Assembly: GCF_019239235.1 (NCBI RefSeq)
Contig: NZ_JAAZTS010000020.1
Coordinates: forward strand, 1 to 60,006
Reading direction: 5' to 3'
Origin: Caecibacteroides pullorum
GTDB taxonomy: Bacteria; Bacteroidota; Bacteroidia; Bacteroidales; Bacteroidaceae
DNA length: 60,006 bases
Part shown: piece after piece, positions 17,037-24,775 of the stretch
Layout: the number at the start of each line of letters is the position of its first letter
Numbering within the stretch: the first letter of the stretch is position 1
Translations under genes and position numbers: made by a program
Notes under the pieces: model-generated
What the model was told of the DNA's origin: nothing
What the model saw: the letters and a program-made list of their open reading frames with translations, nothing else
The model's database searches: none

Positions 17037-18839
17037 TTAGTTTTTGTTCAATGTCCAATGGTATGCGCTCGTATAGGCATCCCACATATTTTTATATACA
17101 CCCTCCGTCACGGACAGCTGTTCATGCTTTCCGCATTGCACAATGCGTCCTTCTTTCATGACGACAATCTGATGTGCGGAGATGATGGAAGAAAGGCGAT
17201 GGGCAATCACAATGACCGTCTTGTCCTTTATCAGCGACTGCAAAGCCATCTGCATTTTATGCTCGTTTTCAGGGTCAGCGAAAGCAGTCGCTTCGTCCAA
17301 CACCAGTATCGGAGCATTCTTCAATATGGCACGAGCCACACATATCCGTTGGGCTTCACCGCCGGACAGGAATACACCTTTATCGCCTATCCTTGTTTCG
17401 TAGCCTTGCGGCAAACGCTCTATGAAATCGTGGCATTGGGCAGCTTTCGCAGCGGCTATCACCTTTTCTTTTGTAGCATCTGGAGAACCTACGGCAATGT
17501 TCTCATATAATGTGTCGTAAAAAAGGAAATTGTCTTGAAATACAAATGAAACCATGTCCATCAGTTTTGCCGTATCTATCTGACGAATGTCAATACCTCC
17601 TATACAAATTTCCCCTTGCTCCACATCCCAGAACCGGGGTATTAGGTTGGCAACCGTTGATTTTCCGCTTCCTGAAGGACCGACAAGGGCGGTTATCTTT
17701 CCTTGTGGAGCTTTGAAGCTGACATCACGCAAGGCTTCCGTTCGTGTTCCCTGTTCCGTGTTTTCGTAGAAGAATGACACATGACGGAACTCTACATCGT
17801 AAGCGGCAGGCACTTGCGGATGTTCCGGCTCCGGCACAGGTTTCTTTTCCAGTATGCGGTCAATGCGGTTTACTCCTTCGTTGATGTCGCGCGTATTCCC
17901 TCCTAAAAAAGTCAGTTTGTAAACGGGCGAAGCCATACCCGGTCCCATGATGATAAAAAACAGCCACACCACAGCCAATGAGAGTGATTGCGGACTGGCT
18001 TGCAACAGCAGAATACCCATAGGAAGAATAAACGTAACCATCGAATTAAGCAAGACGGTAAATGCTATCATACCGTTCTGATATGTGTCACAGCATTTCA
18101 AGGCGAATGTCTTGTACGCCTGAATCTCGGCATTGAACTGACGGAACGAACGGACGCTCTGCCCGAAAATCTTGACTACGGGCATTCCCCGTACATACTG
18201 CACGGCAGATGCGCTCATCTTTTCCTGCGCATCGTAATAGATGGCCATGAACTCCCTTGCCCTTTTTCCCATGAAATTGGAAAATTGCAGGAATAAGCTA
18301 AGCACCACAACGGCCAGGCACACGACTGTCAGCCACACATCCAGCGAGAAAAAGATGACCAGCATTACCACTACCGTTGCCATTACATTAACCAAATCCG
18401 GAATGGTATGGGCGATGAAGCCCTCTATTTTCTCGATATTCTGGTCCATTGTTTTCTTGATGGCTCCCGTAGAGGTATTGTTCAAATATCCCAAAGGCAG
18501 TTTGCCGATATGTTCAGACAGACGGACACGCAACCCATACAAGATACGGAATGCAGCCACATGTGAGGACATCAGGGCGGCATAGAGCAATATCAATCCG
18601 CCAACAAGCCCTCCAAATGCAATCCATCCCCAACGCATCATGTCCGTTCCGTCCAAAGCGGAAAGATTGGAGCCATTCGACAGCAACTCTTTCAAAATTT
18701 CATAAACTGCCCAATAAGGCACAAGCATACACACCGCGCTGCCAGCCGACAGCAGACCTGCTAATATAAGCAGACCTTTCCTTTGTCCCGCTATCTCGAA
18801 CAGACGGGACAAACCTTTTTTCTTTTTTGATTTCTCCAT
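17037..18839 (-). CDS. ABC transporter, fused membrane and ATPase domains (first of a pair)
   Basis: The 600-residue exporter-fold protein has a membrane domain in about residues 20-310 and an ATPase domain with Walker A GPSGSGKST near 384, signature LSGGEAQRICVARA near 491, Walker B LVLDEATAFADPENE near 512, and switch His in VIAHRLSS. My recollection is that the ATAFADPENE form of Walker B is common in the siderophore-importer-like branch (YbtP/YbtQ, IrtA/IrtB), which raises import of a metal chelate as one option; this is not proof. It starts 10 bases after the LCM-type methyltransferase and is followed 7 bases later by the second methyltransferase. Confidence 0.92.
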   Translation of the reverse strand: MEKSKKKKGLSRLFEIAGQRKGLLILAGLLSAGSAVCMLVPYWAVYEILKELLSNGSNLSALDGTDMMRWGWIAFGGLVGGLILLYAALMSSHVAAFRILYGLRVRLSEHIGKLPLGYLNNTSTGAIKKTMDQNIEKIEGFIAHTIPDLVNVMATVVVMLVIFFSLDVWLTVVCLAVVVLSLFLQFSNFMGKRAREFMAIYYDAQEKMSASAVQYVRGMPVVKIFGQSVRSFRQFNAEIQAYKTFALKCCDTYQNGMIAFTVLLNSMVTFILPMGILLLQASPQSLSLAVVWLFFIIMGPGMASPVYKLTFLGGNTRDINEGVNRIDRILEKKPVPEPEHPQVPAAYDVEFRHVSFFYENTEQGTRTEALRDVSFKAPQGKITALVGPSGSGKSTVANLIPRFWDVEQGEICIGGIDIRQIDTAKLMDMVSFVFQDNFLFYDTLYENIAVGSPDATKEKVIAAAKAAQCHDFIERLPQGYETRIGDKGVFLSGGEAQRICVARAILKNAPILVLDEATAFADPENEHKMQMALQSLIKDKTVIVIAHRLSSIISAHQIVVMKEGRIVQCGKHEQLSVTEGVYKNMWDAYTSAYHWTLNKN

Positions 18840-18849
18840 TGTTATTACG

Positions 18850-19671
18850 CTATTTTGAAATGATTTTATATCCGAGCAATGAACTGAATTTGTAGCAAAG
18901 CCAAGGGATGCGCCCCAATATCTGCCCGAAGAAAAATCCCCAGCGTGAACGGAAGAACTTCATATAGTTAGCCTGTTCAATGAGCTTTAAAGACGGTTCC
19001 CATTGTTCCACCACATACCCGTTGCTTATGCCGGAACGGATTTGAGCCTCGTGTTTGCGGAGCGAATCGGGCTTCACACCATGTCGGCTCATTATCGTGC
19101 CGCACACGTCAAACCACAATTCACCTCCCCCGAAACGGCTTGCCACGTGATGCAGGAAGGATTTTACTTGCTTCTCGTAGAAGTACATCAGTACCCCCTC
19201 CACGATGAAGATAAATTCTGCTTCGGGGTGCTTCCGGCGCAGGTCATCCATCCAGTCGGTCTCCAACAAAGACGCTTCAATATAGACATTGTCCGGCTGT
19301 TCGGGTATCAATTCCCGGCGTAGAGCAATGACCTCAGGCAAATCCAAATCATAAAAGACTGCTTTCTGACTTCCGATACGCTGGAAACGGGTATCCAGTC
19401 CACATCCCACATTGACCACGACCGGATGCGAATGTGCTTTAATAAATCGGCGCACAGCGCAGTCAAAATACCATCCACGCACCACGCATCCCACTTCGCT
19501 CAACTTTGCCCCGTCGAACTGGGAATAATCGTATTCCAAACTGTCCGCCAGCCATTCCGCAGCCTTGTCATATAGGATGGGATTATTCCGGCTGCTTTCT
19601 TTGGCTCTCATGTATAGCGGAATAAGCAATGTTTCCGCTACAATGCTCTTAAACTCGTATTTCTGTTTCAT
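18850..19671 (-). CDS. Class I methyltransferase, leucine carboxyl methyltransferase (LCM/PPM1/TcmP-like) family
   Basis: The 273-residue protein shows the LCM-family layout: early KAAEWLADSLEYDYSQF, then VVNVGCGLDTRFQRIG near residue 87 (SAM-binding motif with the family's GLDTR), FYDLDLPEVIALRREL near 108, and EFIFIVEGVLMYF near 152. Bacterial members O-methylate carboxyl groups of small molecules, for example in polyketide pathways. It is the first gene of the four-gene cargo operon and sits just downstream of a palindrome likely to bind the TetR protein. The substrate is unknown. Confidence 0.88.
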   Translation of the reverse strand: MKQKYEFKSIVAETLLIPLYMRAKESSRNNPILYDKAAEWLADSLEYDYSQFDGAKLSEVGCVVRGWYFDCAVRRFIKAHSHPVVVNVGCGLDTRFQRIGSQKAVFYDLDLPEVIALRRELIPEQPDNVYIEASLLETDWMDDLRRKHPEAEFIFIVEGVLMYFYEKQVKSFLHHVASRFGGGELWFDVCGTIMSRHGVKPDSLRKHEAQIRSGISNGYVVEQWEPSLKLIEQANYMKFFRSRWGFFFGQILGRIPWLCYKFSSLLGYKIISK

Positions 19672-19690
19672 ATTTTGGGATATTTAATAG

Positions 19691-19713
19691 TGAACGATAT
19701 TCAGAATTGTTCA
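19691..19713. promoter_or_regulatory. Probable TetR operator before the methyltransferase-ABC operon
   Basis: A 23-base imperfect palindrome with outer half-sites TGAAC and GTTCA lies 20 bases before the LCM-methyltransferase ATG and after the tetR terminator. On the minus strand the half-site reads TGAACAAT, which recurs in the tetR leader at 20416-20423. Shared half-sites in both leaders are what a local, self-regulating TetR repressor would need. This is inference from pattern and position. Confidence 0.55.
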
Positions 19714-19714
19714 T

Positions 19715-19749
19715 AAAAAAAGGAGGAAACCTCCGTGAAGATTTCCTCC
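19715..19749 (-). terminator. Terminator after the tetR gene
   Basis: On the minus strand GGAGGAAA (19742-19749) pairs with TTTCCTCC (19722-19729) and the hairpin runs into a seven-T tract. It separates tetR from the downstream methyltransferase operon, which must then have its own promoter. Confidence 0.85.
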
Positions 19750-19797
19750 TTGCCAACCGTTCTGATGCGGTTGAATGTTCGTATGTACGTTGTCTGT

Positions 19798-20409
19798 TCA
19801 TATCTTAATAATAGCCCTCCAACCTTGGATTTCAAACAGGATATAATCGTGCAAAATAGCCTCCATTTCTTGCCGGGGTACGGAATGCATCAATAGTTCC
19901 TCGAACATCGTGAACATCCATACCGTATGCAAATGAATGATAAAATCGGACACAGCCGTATTGATTTCGGGATGTTTCCGCTGCATGGACGCGAACCACG
20001 CCTTAACCAATTCCGTGGAACGGTCGGTATAATTCTCACGGAAGCGTTCCAATGAAGAACCTTGCGCACGGAACAACAGTATTTCCATTAGCGAACGGTG
20101 TTTGTCTATAAGCGAAACATATTCGTCAATGCAGGATTTCAGGTATTTTTCCGACCGCATCATCATAATATCTTCGCCCCGTATGCCGTGGTGTTCTTGC
20201 AGCATGGCTTCCAAAGCGCACAAAACAGGACGGACCACTTCATGGAATAATTCATCTTTGCTTGTGAAGTAGTTATAGATATTCCCGACACCAACCCCAG
20301 CTAACTCCGCTATTTCGCGCATGGAAGTTTTGGAATAGCCTTTCTTCTCGAATTGCTGCCTGGCAATCGTCAATATCCGACCCCGTATGTCCTCTTTCAG
20401 CACTTGCAT
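19798..20409 (-). CDS. TetR/AcrR-family transcriptional regulator
   Basis: The 203-residue protein has an N-terminal TetR helix-turn-helix (about 9-55: ILTIARQQFEKKGYSKTSM, then REIAELAGVGVGNIYNYFTS) and an all-helical ligand-binding region for the rest. TetR proteins usually repress a neighbouring transporter until a ligand binds. It is followed by its own terminator and then by the methyltransferase-ABC operon on the same strand, so the operon is the likely target. Confidence 0.92.
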   Translation of the reverse strand: MQVLKEDIRGRILTIARQQFEKKGYSKTSMREIAELAGVGVGNIYNYFTSKDELFHEVVRPVLCALEAMLQEHHGIRGEDIMMMRSEKYLKSCIDEYVSLIDKHRSLMEILLFRAQGSSLERFRENYTDRSTELVKAWFASMQRKHPEINTAVSDFIIHLHTVWMFTMFEELLMHSVPRQEMEAILHDYILFEIQGWRAIIKI

Positions 20410-20414
20410 TTATA

Positions 20415-20451
20415 ATGAACAATGTCTGTTTTTTATTTTTTTGCAAAGGTA
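20415..20451 (-). promoter_or_regulatory. tetR promoter with overlapping operator-like half-site
   Basis: TACCTTTG on the minus strand (20444-20451) is an exact Bacteroides -7 element, 34 bases before the tetR ATG. Between it and the ATG lies TGAACAAT (plus strand, 20416-20423), the half-site also seen in the palindrome at 19691-19713. This placement suggests self-repression. Confidence 0.55.
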
Positions 20452-20913
20452 CAAGGCTTGAAATTGTCGGGCAATACCTATTTTTAGGGATTTTGCGTCT
20501 TCCAAAACATGGGGAGCAAGCCGTTTCGGTACGCCCGAAACACAAACCTGCTCCCATAAAAACTTTGCCCCAATGGATACTCCTGTTTCTTTAAGTCAAT
20601 CGTATTCCATAAAACAAAGTCATACTTCATTCTAAACAAGCTCTAATTTATTAGCAGGCTTATTTGAGCTTGAAGAACGCCACAGGCTACCACACCGATG
20701 CCAAATGCTGCCACGCAGGTGCGAAGCGGTTGGATTGTGCCGGACTTCGCTTTTCTTTGCATCACGGACGCTTGGAACAGCCGTCACGGGGTCGGCGGAT
20801 AACGCCACTCCCTGCCACAAGCTGCCACGATTGTGCCAACCCATCGTTTGATGCGTAATGCTCATTTACTTTGCGTCCAAAATCGAGTATCAACATTAAA
20901 AACAGTATTGACA
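20452..20913. other. Non-coding region with a phased TGCCAC motif array
   Basis: No convincing gene is visible in this stretch between tetR and the first HTH gene. It holds repeated GCCAC motifs at 20679, 20710, 20804, 20814 and 20824, plus GCCAA at 20835. The last four are spaced 10, 10 and 11 bases, about one helical turn each. This is the sort of region where excisionase or integrase accessory sites, or a transfer origin, would sit; I cannot tell which. Confidence 0.45.
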
Positions 20914-21210
20914 ATGGAAGTATTGATTTTTCAGAAAGAGGCGTTTGAGGAAATGACGACGAAGTTCAGCCGTTTCTCAGACCGTGTGAACGAACTCCTT
21001 GCCAAGCAAGGCAGCAAGTCATTAAACCGTTGGATGGACAACCAAGAGGTCTGCCAACAGTTGAACATCAGTCCGCGCACCTTGCAGACGCTGCGTGACA
21101 ACGGCACGCTGGCTTATTCGCAGATAAACCACAAGGTGTTTTACCGACCGGAAGATGTGCTGCGCATCGTCAAGCCTGTGGGGAACAAACGTGCGACCAA
21201 AAGTATTTGA
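20914..21210 (+). CDS. Small helix-turn-helix protein, excisionase-like
   Basis: This 98-residue protein carries a MerR/Xis-type winged helix: WMDNQEVCQQLNISPRTLQ then RDNGTLAYSQINHKVFYRPE, near residues 39-88. Proteins of this size and type act as excision factors (compare Xis2c/Xis2d of CTnDOT) or small regulators in Bacteroides mobile elements. The frame is open upstream to 20833 but the ATG at 20914 fits the family start. It is followed 7 bases later by a second protein of the same type. Confidence 0.8.
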   Translation: MEVLIFQKEAFEEMTTKFSRFSDRVNELLAKQGSKSLNRWMDNQEVCQQLNISPRTLQTLRDNGTLAYSQINHKVFYRPEDVLRIVKPVGNKRATKSI

Positions 21211-21217
21211 TATTTAA

Positions 21218-21535
21218 ATGACCACTAAATCCAACGTAACAATGAGTGAAATGATTACCAAGAACCATGCGCTTGTCGCCGAGTTCGGCGACAGCCTTGA
21301 CCGTCTTCTGGACGGCATCGAGAACTTTATGGCAAACAGCCGTCCGACATTGGGCGGTGAACGCTTCCTGACGGACAGGGAGGTGTCGGCACGGCTGAAA
21401 GTGAGCCGACGCACCTTGCAGGACTACCGCAACAACGGCATAATCGCCTATTACCAGTTGGGCGGCAAGATTCTGTACAAGGAATCGGACATCGAACGGA
21501 TGCTTGCCGCCAATTACCGGGAAGCGTTCAGGTAG
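21218..21535 (+). CDS. Small helix-turn-helix protein, excisionase-like (second copy)
   Basis: The 105-residue protein is a diverged paralogue of its upstream neighbour: FLTDREVSARLKVSRRTLQD then YRNNGIIAYYQLGGKILYKE is the same winged-helix pattern, ending SDIERML. The pair matches the two-small-HTH arrangement next to integrases in Bacteroidales elements. Translation could also start at the later ATG of MSEMITK. An inverted repeat follows 29 bases after the stop. Confidence 0.8.
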   Translation: MTTKSNVTMSEMITKNHALVAEFGDSLDRLLDGIENFMANSRPTLGGERFLTDREVSARLKVSRRTLQDYRNNGIIAYYQLGGKILYKESDIERMLAANYREAFR

Positions 21536-21564
21536 GCTGACGGGAATTCCCTGTAAAACGGTGT

Positions 21565-21630
21565 TACCCTCAAACGGCGTAAGAGATAGCCTTACACGCC
21601 GTTTGAGGGTATCTCATACGCCGTCTGAGG
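21565..21630. repeat. 16-base inverted repeat with a third partial copy
   Basis: The arms at 21565-21580 and 21596-21611 are perfect complements (TACCCTCAAACGGCGT against its reverse complement) with a 15-base loop. A third, partial copy (ACGCCGTCTGAGG) is at 21618-21630. The site lies between convergent gene ends at 21535 and 21636, so it may act as a bidirectional terminator, though it lacks a T run. A protein binding site is the alternative. Confidence 0.6.
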
Positions 21631-21635
21631 TCTGC

Positions 21636-22016
21636 TCAATTTCCCGCTCTCTTTCCACGCGACGGGGAGAGCGAAAAGAAAAGGTTGACGGACTGTCTGT
21701 TGTTCATGGTCAGCCTGCCCATGATGAACCGCCGGAAAGCCACGCTCTCCCTACTTCTCAACTTGAAGGAAACGGCTATCACCATTTCAAGACTGTAAAC
21801 ATCGTAGTTTATCCCGTTGTCCTGTTTGATGTACCGCTTCGTTTCGCTTTCCAACAATTCCATGTTTTTGTAGATAGAGTGTATAGCCTTGCGGATGTCG
21901 CAGCCGAACACGTTGAACGCATCGGACATTTCCTGCTGCGTCATCCAAACGGGAGCGGTCGGCATGGCAACCGCCCCGTTTTCTGTGATTGTGATTATTC
22001 CCCGTTCCATTGTCAT
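21636..22016 (-). CDS. RhuM-like small protein, possibly truncated
   Basis: The 126-residue product resembles the N-terminal half of RhuM-family proteins: WMTQQEMSDAFNVFGCDIRKA near residue 25 and YDVYSLEMVIAVSFKLRSRE then FRRFIMG near 75-100. RhuM proteins are usually two to three times longer, so this is a short form or a fragment; the last 15 residues (LFFSLSPSRGKRAGN) look like read-through into unrelated sequence. It starts 9 bases after the first integrase on the same strand. The function is unknown. Confidence 0.6.
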   Translation of the reverse strand: MTMERGIITITENGAVAMPTAPVWMTQQEMSDAFNVFGCDIRKAIHSIYKNMELLESETKRYIKQDNGINYDVYSLEMVIAVSFKLRSRESVAFRRFIMGRLTMNNRQSVNLFFSLSPSRGKRAGN

Positions 22017-22024
22017 GCCTCATA

Positions 22025-23275
22025 TTATTTATTATCAATGCTTGTTCCTTTTGGCAGTTCTTGTCTTTTGTACCATTTGCCCGTTCCGTACATCATTCTG
22101 ACCGCCATCAGAGTGTCCATGTCCTTTGAAATCTTCTTGTCAGTCACCTCCGCGTACCGCTGGGTGGTCTTTATGCCTGAGTGCCCCATCATCTTGGCGA
22201 TGCTCTCAATGGGTATGTCCTCCGAAATCAAGAAAGTTCCAAACGAGTGTCTGCTTTGATGGTAGGACAAGTTTTCTTTCCGTCCTATCGCCACGCCCAG
22301 CTCGTGTATCTCGAACCACATCTCGTCACGGCTCGGAAGCGGAAACACGGGCTTCGTGTCGTCGGTCGTGTTGTAGAGGTCGAGTATCTGCTCCGCTATC
22401 GGATGCAGGGGGATGAACGCCTCCACGTTGGTCTTCTTGCGGTTGATGCGGATGTAACGCCTGCCGTCCGCCGTCGTGCCGATATGGTGCGGATGGAGCA
22501 GCATGATGTCCACATACGCCAAGCCAGTGAACGTTGAAAACAAAAATGCCCTGCGCCCAAGTTCCTGCAACGGGTCGAGCATGGGCGTTTCAAGGATGGC
22601 TTTCAGTTCCGCACGGCTGATATGCCTGTGCTTCGGCGCGGGCTTCTTCTCGTATTCCATGTCCTCCAACGGGTTGGCACGGAGTATCTCGTAGTCCACG
22701 GCGAGGTACATCAGCTTGCTCAGCCAGCACAGGCACTTGTTGATTTGCTGTGCGCTGAAATTCTTGTTGCGCTTCATGAAAGCCTTGTAGGAACTGCCGA
22801 ACTCCTCCGTAATGTCGCTGAACTCGATGTCCTCCTTGCCCAACGATGTGAGATAGTCTTTCAGGTATTTCTGGTAATATCCCGAATGGCGGTAGGTGGA
22901 CGTGGAGTTTATTTCCTTTGAACGGGCAAGCAGCCGTTCACGCTCCCTTTCGCCCATCTGCAGCAGCTTGGTGGGTATGACGGCTTTCCTTGCCAGCGCA
23001 TTTTTGAGCAGTTCGGCACTCACCACGTTCTGTTTCTTTAACGAATCCTCATAAGCAAGTTCAACGGACTTCTTGAACTCCTGCAAGCGGTTGCTCTCGC
23101 GGACGGTGCGAATGGTTCCCTTGCTGCTGTTCCAGTCCTCCGGTCTGCAATAGATGCCCGTCGCCATCGTGGAACTCTTGCCGTCTATTGTGATGCGGCA
23201 GAGGACGGCGGTCGTGCCGTCAGCCTTTACCTTGTTACGGTTGATGTACGGTAATATGGAAAATGTACTGCGCAT
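22025..23275 (-). CDS. Tyrosine recombinase (Bacteroidales IntDOT-type integrase), copy 1
   Basis: The 416-residue protein has an arm-binding N-terminal domain (about 1-85), a SAM-like core-binding domain (about 105-205) and a catalytic domain (about 225-395). Visible catalytic parts are HQSRH (His-x-x-Arg) near 340, LGHS-type MMGHSGIKTTQRY, and the nucleophile Tyr in QRYAEV. Where most tyrosine recombinases have the first Arg (TGLR), this one has FTGLAYVD, a known feature of the IntDOT branch. It probably acts with the adjacent second recombinase in integration or excision. Confidence 0.93.
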   Translation of the reverse strand: MRSTFSILPYINRNKVKADGTTAVLCRITIDGKSSTMATGIYCRPEDWNSSKGTIRTVRESNRLQEFKKSVELAYEDSLKKQNVVSAELLKNALARKAVIPTKLLQMGERERERLLARSKEINSTSTYRHSGYYQKYLKDYLTSLGKEDIEFSDITEEFGSSYKAFMKRNKNFSAQQINKCLCWLSKLMYLAVDYEILRANPLEDMEYEKKPAPKHRHISRAELKAILETPMLDPLQELGRRAFLFSTFTGLAYVDIMLLHPHHIGTTADGRRYIRINRKKTNVEAFIPLHPIAEQILDLYNTTDDTKPVFPLPSRDEMWFEIHELGVAIGRKENLSYHQSRHSFGTFLISEDIPIESIAKMMGHSGIKTTQRYAEVTDKKISKDMDTLMAVRMMYGTGKWYKRQELPKGTSIDNK

Positions 23276-23295
23276 GCTTGTAATGTTTTTATTAG

Positions 23296-24525
23296 TTAGA
23301 GAACAAGTTTCAAGTCTTTGGTCGCCTCGATGTATTTGTCCATGTCTTCAAACAGCTTTTTCGGAGTGACACGGGCATAGACTTGGGTCGTGGTTATATC
23401 GGAGTGACCAAGCATCCGGCTGATGGTTTCAATCGGCACTCCGGCTTCCAGCGTAATCAGCGAGGCGAAGGAGTGGCGTGCCTGATGGTAGCACAAGGTG
23501 CTGCTTACCCCTGCGAGGACGGCAAGGGATTTCATGTGCCGGCGGAGGTTCGGATGGTATACCATCGGGAACAGCGTCGGGCGGTTGTCATCATGGTATT
23601 TCTCAATTAGGGCGAGGGCTTCCGGCAGCAGCTTCACGCTCGCCCGAAGCTCGTTCTTCTGGCGGCGGTATTTAAGCCACAGGTTGCCCTCATCGTCCGT
23701 ATAGAGGTTCTCACGGGTGACGCTCACCGCATCCGCATAGGCAGTGCCGGTATAGCAGGCAAACAGAAAAAGGTCACGTACAAGGATGTGCGTGGTACGC
23801 CATGCGGGTATCTCCACGTCACGGATTTTCTCGAAGTCCTCGCGGCTCAATGCCCTCGGTGTACGTTCTGTCTTTTGCGGTAAGGTGAAATTTGCAAAGA
23901 AGCATCTTTCCGCATACCCCTCCTTGTAGGCGATGCGGCATACCTTTTTCAAGATGGCGAGATAGTGGCGCACGGTGTCCACCGCCAAGCCTTTCACGTC
24001 CATCACGAAGTTCTGGTAGTCGTGTATGAACTGTTCGGAAAGTTGCCCAAAAGCGATGTCCTTCGTCTTGAACTGCCACTCGATGAATTCGCCCAATGTC
24101 CTTCTCATGTAGTAATAGCCGGGGTACGTTCCTTTGGCACGGTCGATGCCGATACGTGCCTTCAAGTCCTCGCAGATGCGGTCGGTCATTCTCAGCAGGG
24201 TCATCTGCGTATCCATACTGCCTTGGAACAAGTCCTTGACTGCCGTAGCGTCAAAGTCCTGCCCACGCTCCACCAACGTATCAAACGCCGCATTGACCGC
24301 AAGCAGCAACTTGTCCAGTTTCGCGTTGGTTTCCACCGCCTCGCGGCTCTTGCCGTCCAGACGGCTTTCCCTTGCGTTCCACAACTCCGGCTTGCACGAC
24401 AGCTTGCATCCGAACTGCGCCATCGTGCGGTTCACCGTTATCCTTCCCATTATCGGGGCTTTGCCCGACTTGTCCGTTCCGCTCTTTTTCAGGTAGAGCA
24501 GCACCTTGAATTTTTCAATTTTCAT
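23296..24525 (-). CDS. Tyrosine recombinase (Bacteroidales IntDOT-type integrase), copy 2
   Basis: This 409-residue paralogue has the same three-part layout: N-terminal arm-binding (about 1-95), core-binding (about 110-205) and catalytic domain with YTGTAYADAV in place of the usual first-Arg motif, HQARHSFASL near 340, LGHSDITTTQVYARV with the nucleophile Tyr, and C-terminal KKLFEDMDKYI. It lies 20 bases upstream of copy 1 on the same strand and nearest the element end. Its promoter is enclosed by a 9-base inverted repeat. Confidence 0.93.
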   Translation of the reverse strand: MKIEKFKVLLYLKKSGTDKSGKAPIMGRITVNRTMAQFGCKLSCKPELWNARESRLDGKSREAVETNAKLDKLLLAVNAAFDTLVERGQDFDATAVKDLFQGSMDTQMTLLRMTDRICEDLKARIGIDRAKGTYPGYYYMRRTLGEFIEWQFKTKDIAFGQLSEQFIHDYQNFVMDVKGLAVDTVRHYLAILKKVCRIAYKEGYAERCFFANFTLPQKTERTPRALSREDFEKIRDVEIPAWRTTHILVRDLFLFACYTGTAYADAVSVTRENLYTDDEGNLWLKYRRQKNELRASVKLLPEALALIEKYHDDNRPTLFPMVYHPNLRRHMKSLAVLAGVSSTLCYHQARHSFASLITLEAGVPIETISRMLGHSDITTTQVYARVTPKKLFEDMDKYIEATKDLKLVL

Positions 24526-24568
24526 ACGCTTACTGTTTTTGTCGCAAAATTAATTTATGAGTAAGCGT
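24526..24568 (-). promoter_or_regulatory. Integrase promoter enclosed by an inverted repeat
   Basis: Perfect 9-base arms ACGCTTACT (24526-24534) and AGTAAGCGT (24560-24568) flank TAATTTTG on the minus strand (24545-24552), a match to the -7 consensus. The proximal arm abuts the integrase ATG. A protein binding both arms would cover the promoter, so this is a likely control site for integrase expression. Confidence 0.55.
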
Positions 24569-24637
24569 CCATTGATTTGCAGAACGGTGCGTATCGGCGC
24601 AATCGGAACGGGCTTGCAACAATTTCATTTTCCGTAT

Positions 24638-24686
24638 GTTACCTGTCCTTGCTTCGGTAACTGACAGCTAACGGCTTGGTAACTGA
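24638..24686. repeat. Short repeats near the element end, possible integrase arm sites
   Basis: GGTAACTGA occurs at 24656-24664 and 24678-24686, exactly 22 bases (two helical turns) apart, with an inverted GTTACC at 24638-24643. They lie between the integrase gene and the junction with the truncated regulator near 24.82 kb, where arm-type integrase sites are expected. Confidence 0.4.
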
Positions 24687-24775
24687 AATGGCTCAATATT
24701 CCGCACTCCGTTGCGTTTCCGGCATTTGGCAGAATAGTGAAAAACCGCTCATTTCAAACGGGTTACGTTTTATCT

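Noticed and set aside
20632..20865. Small minus-strand open frame upstream of the HTH genes
   Set aside because: It covers the motif-rich non-coding stretch, has no recognisable domain and lacks a promoter or conserved start.
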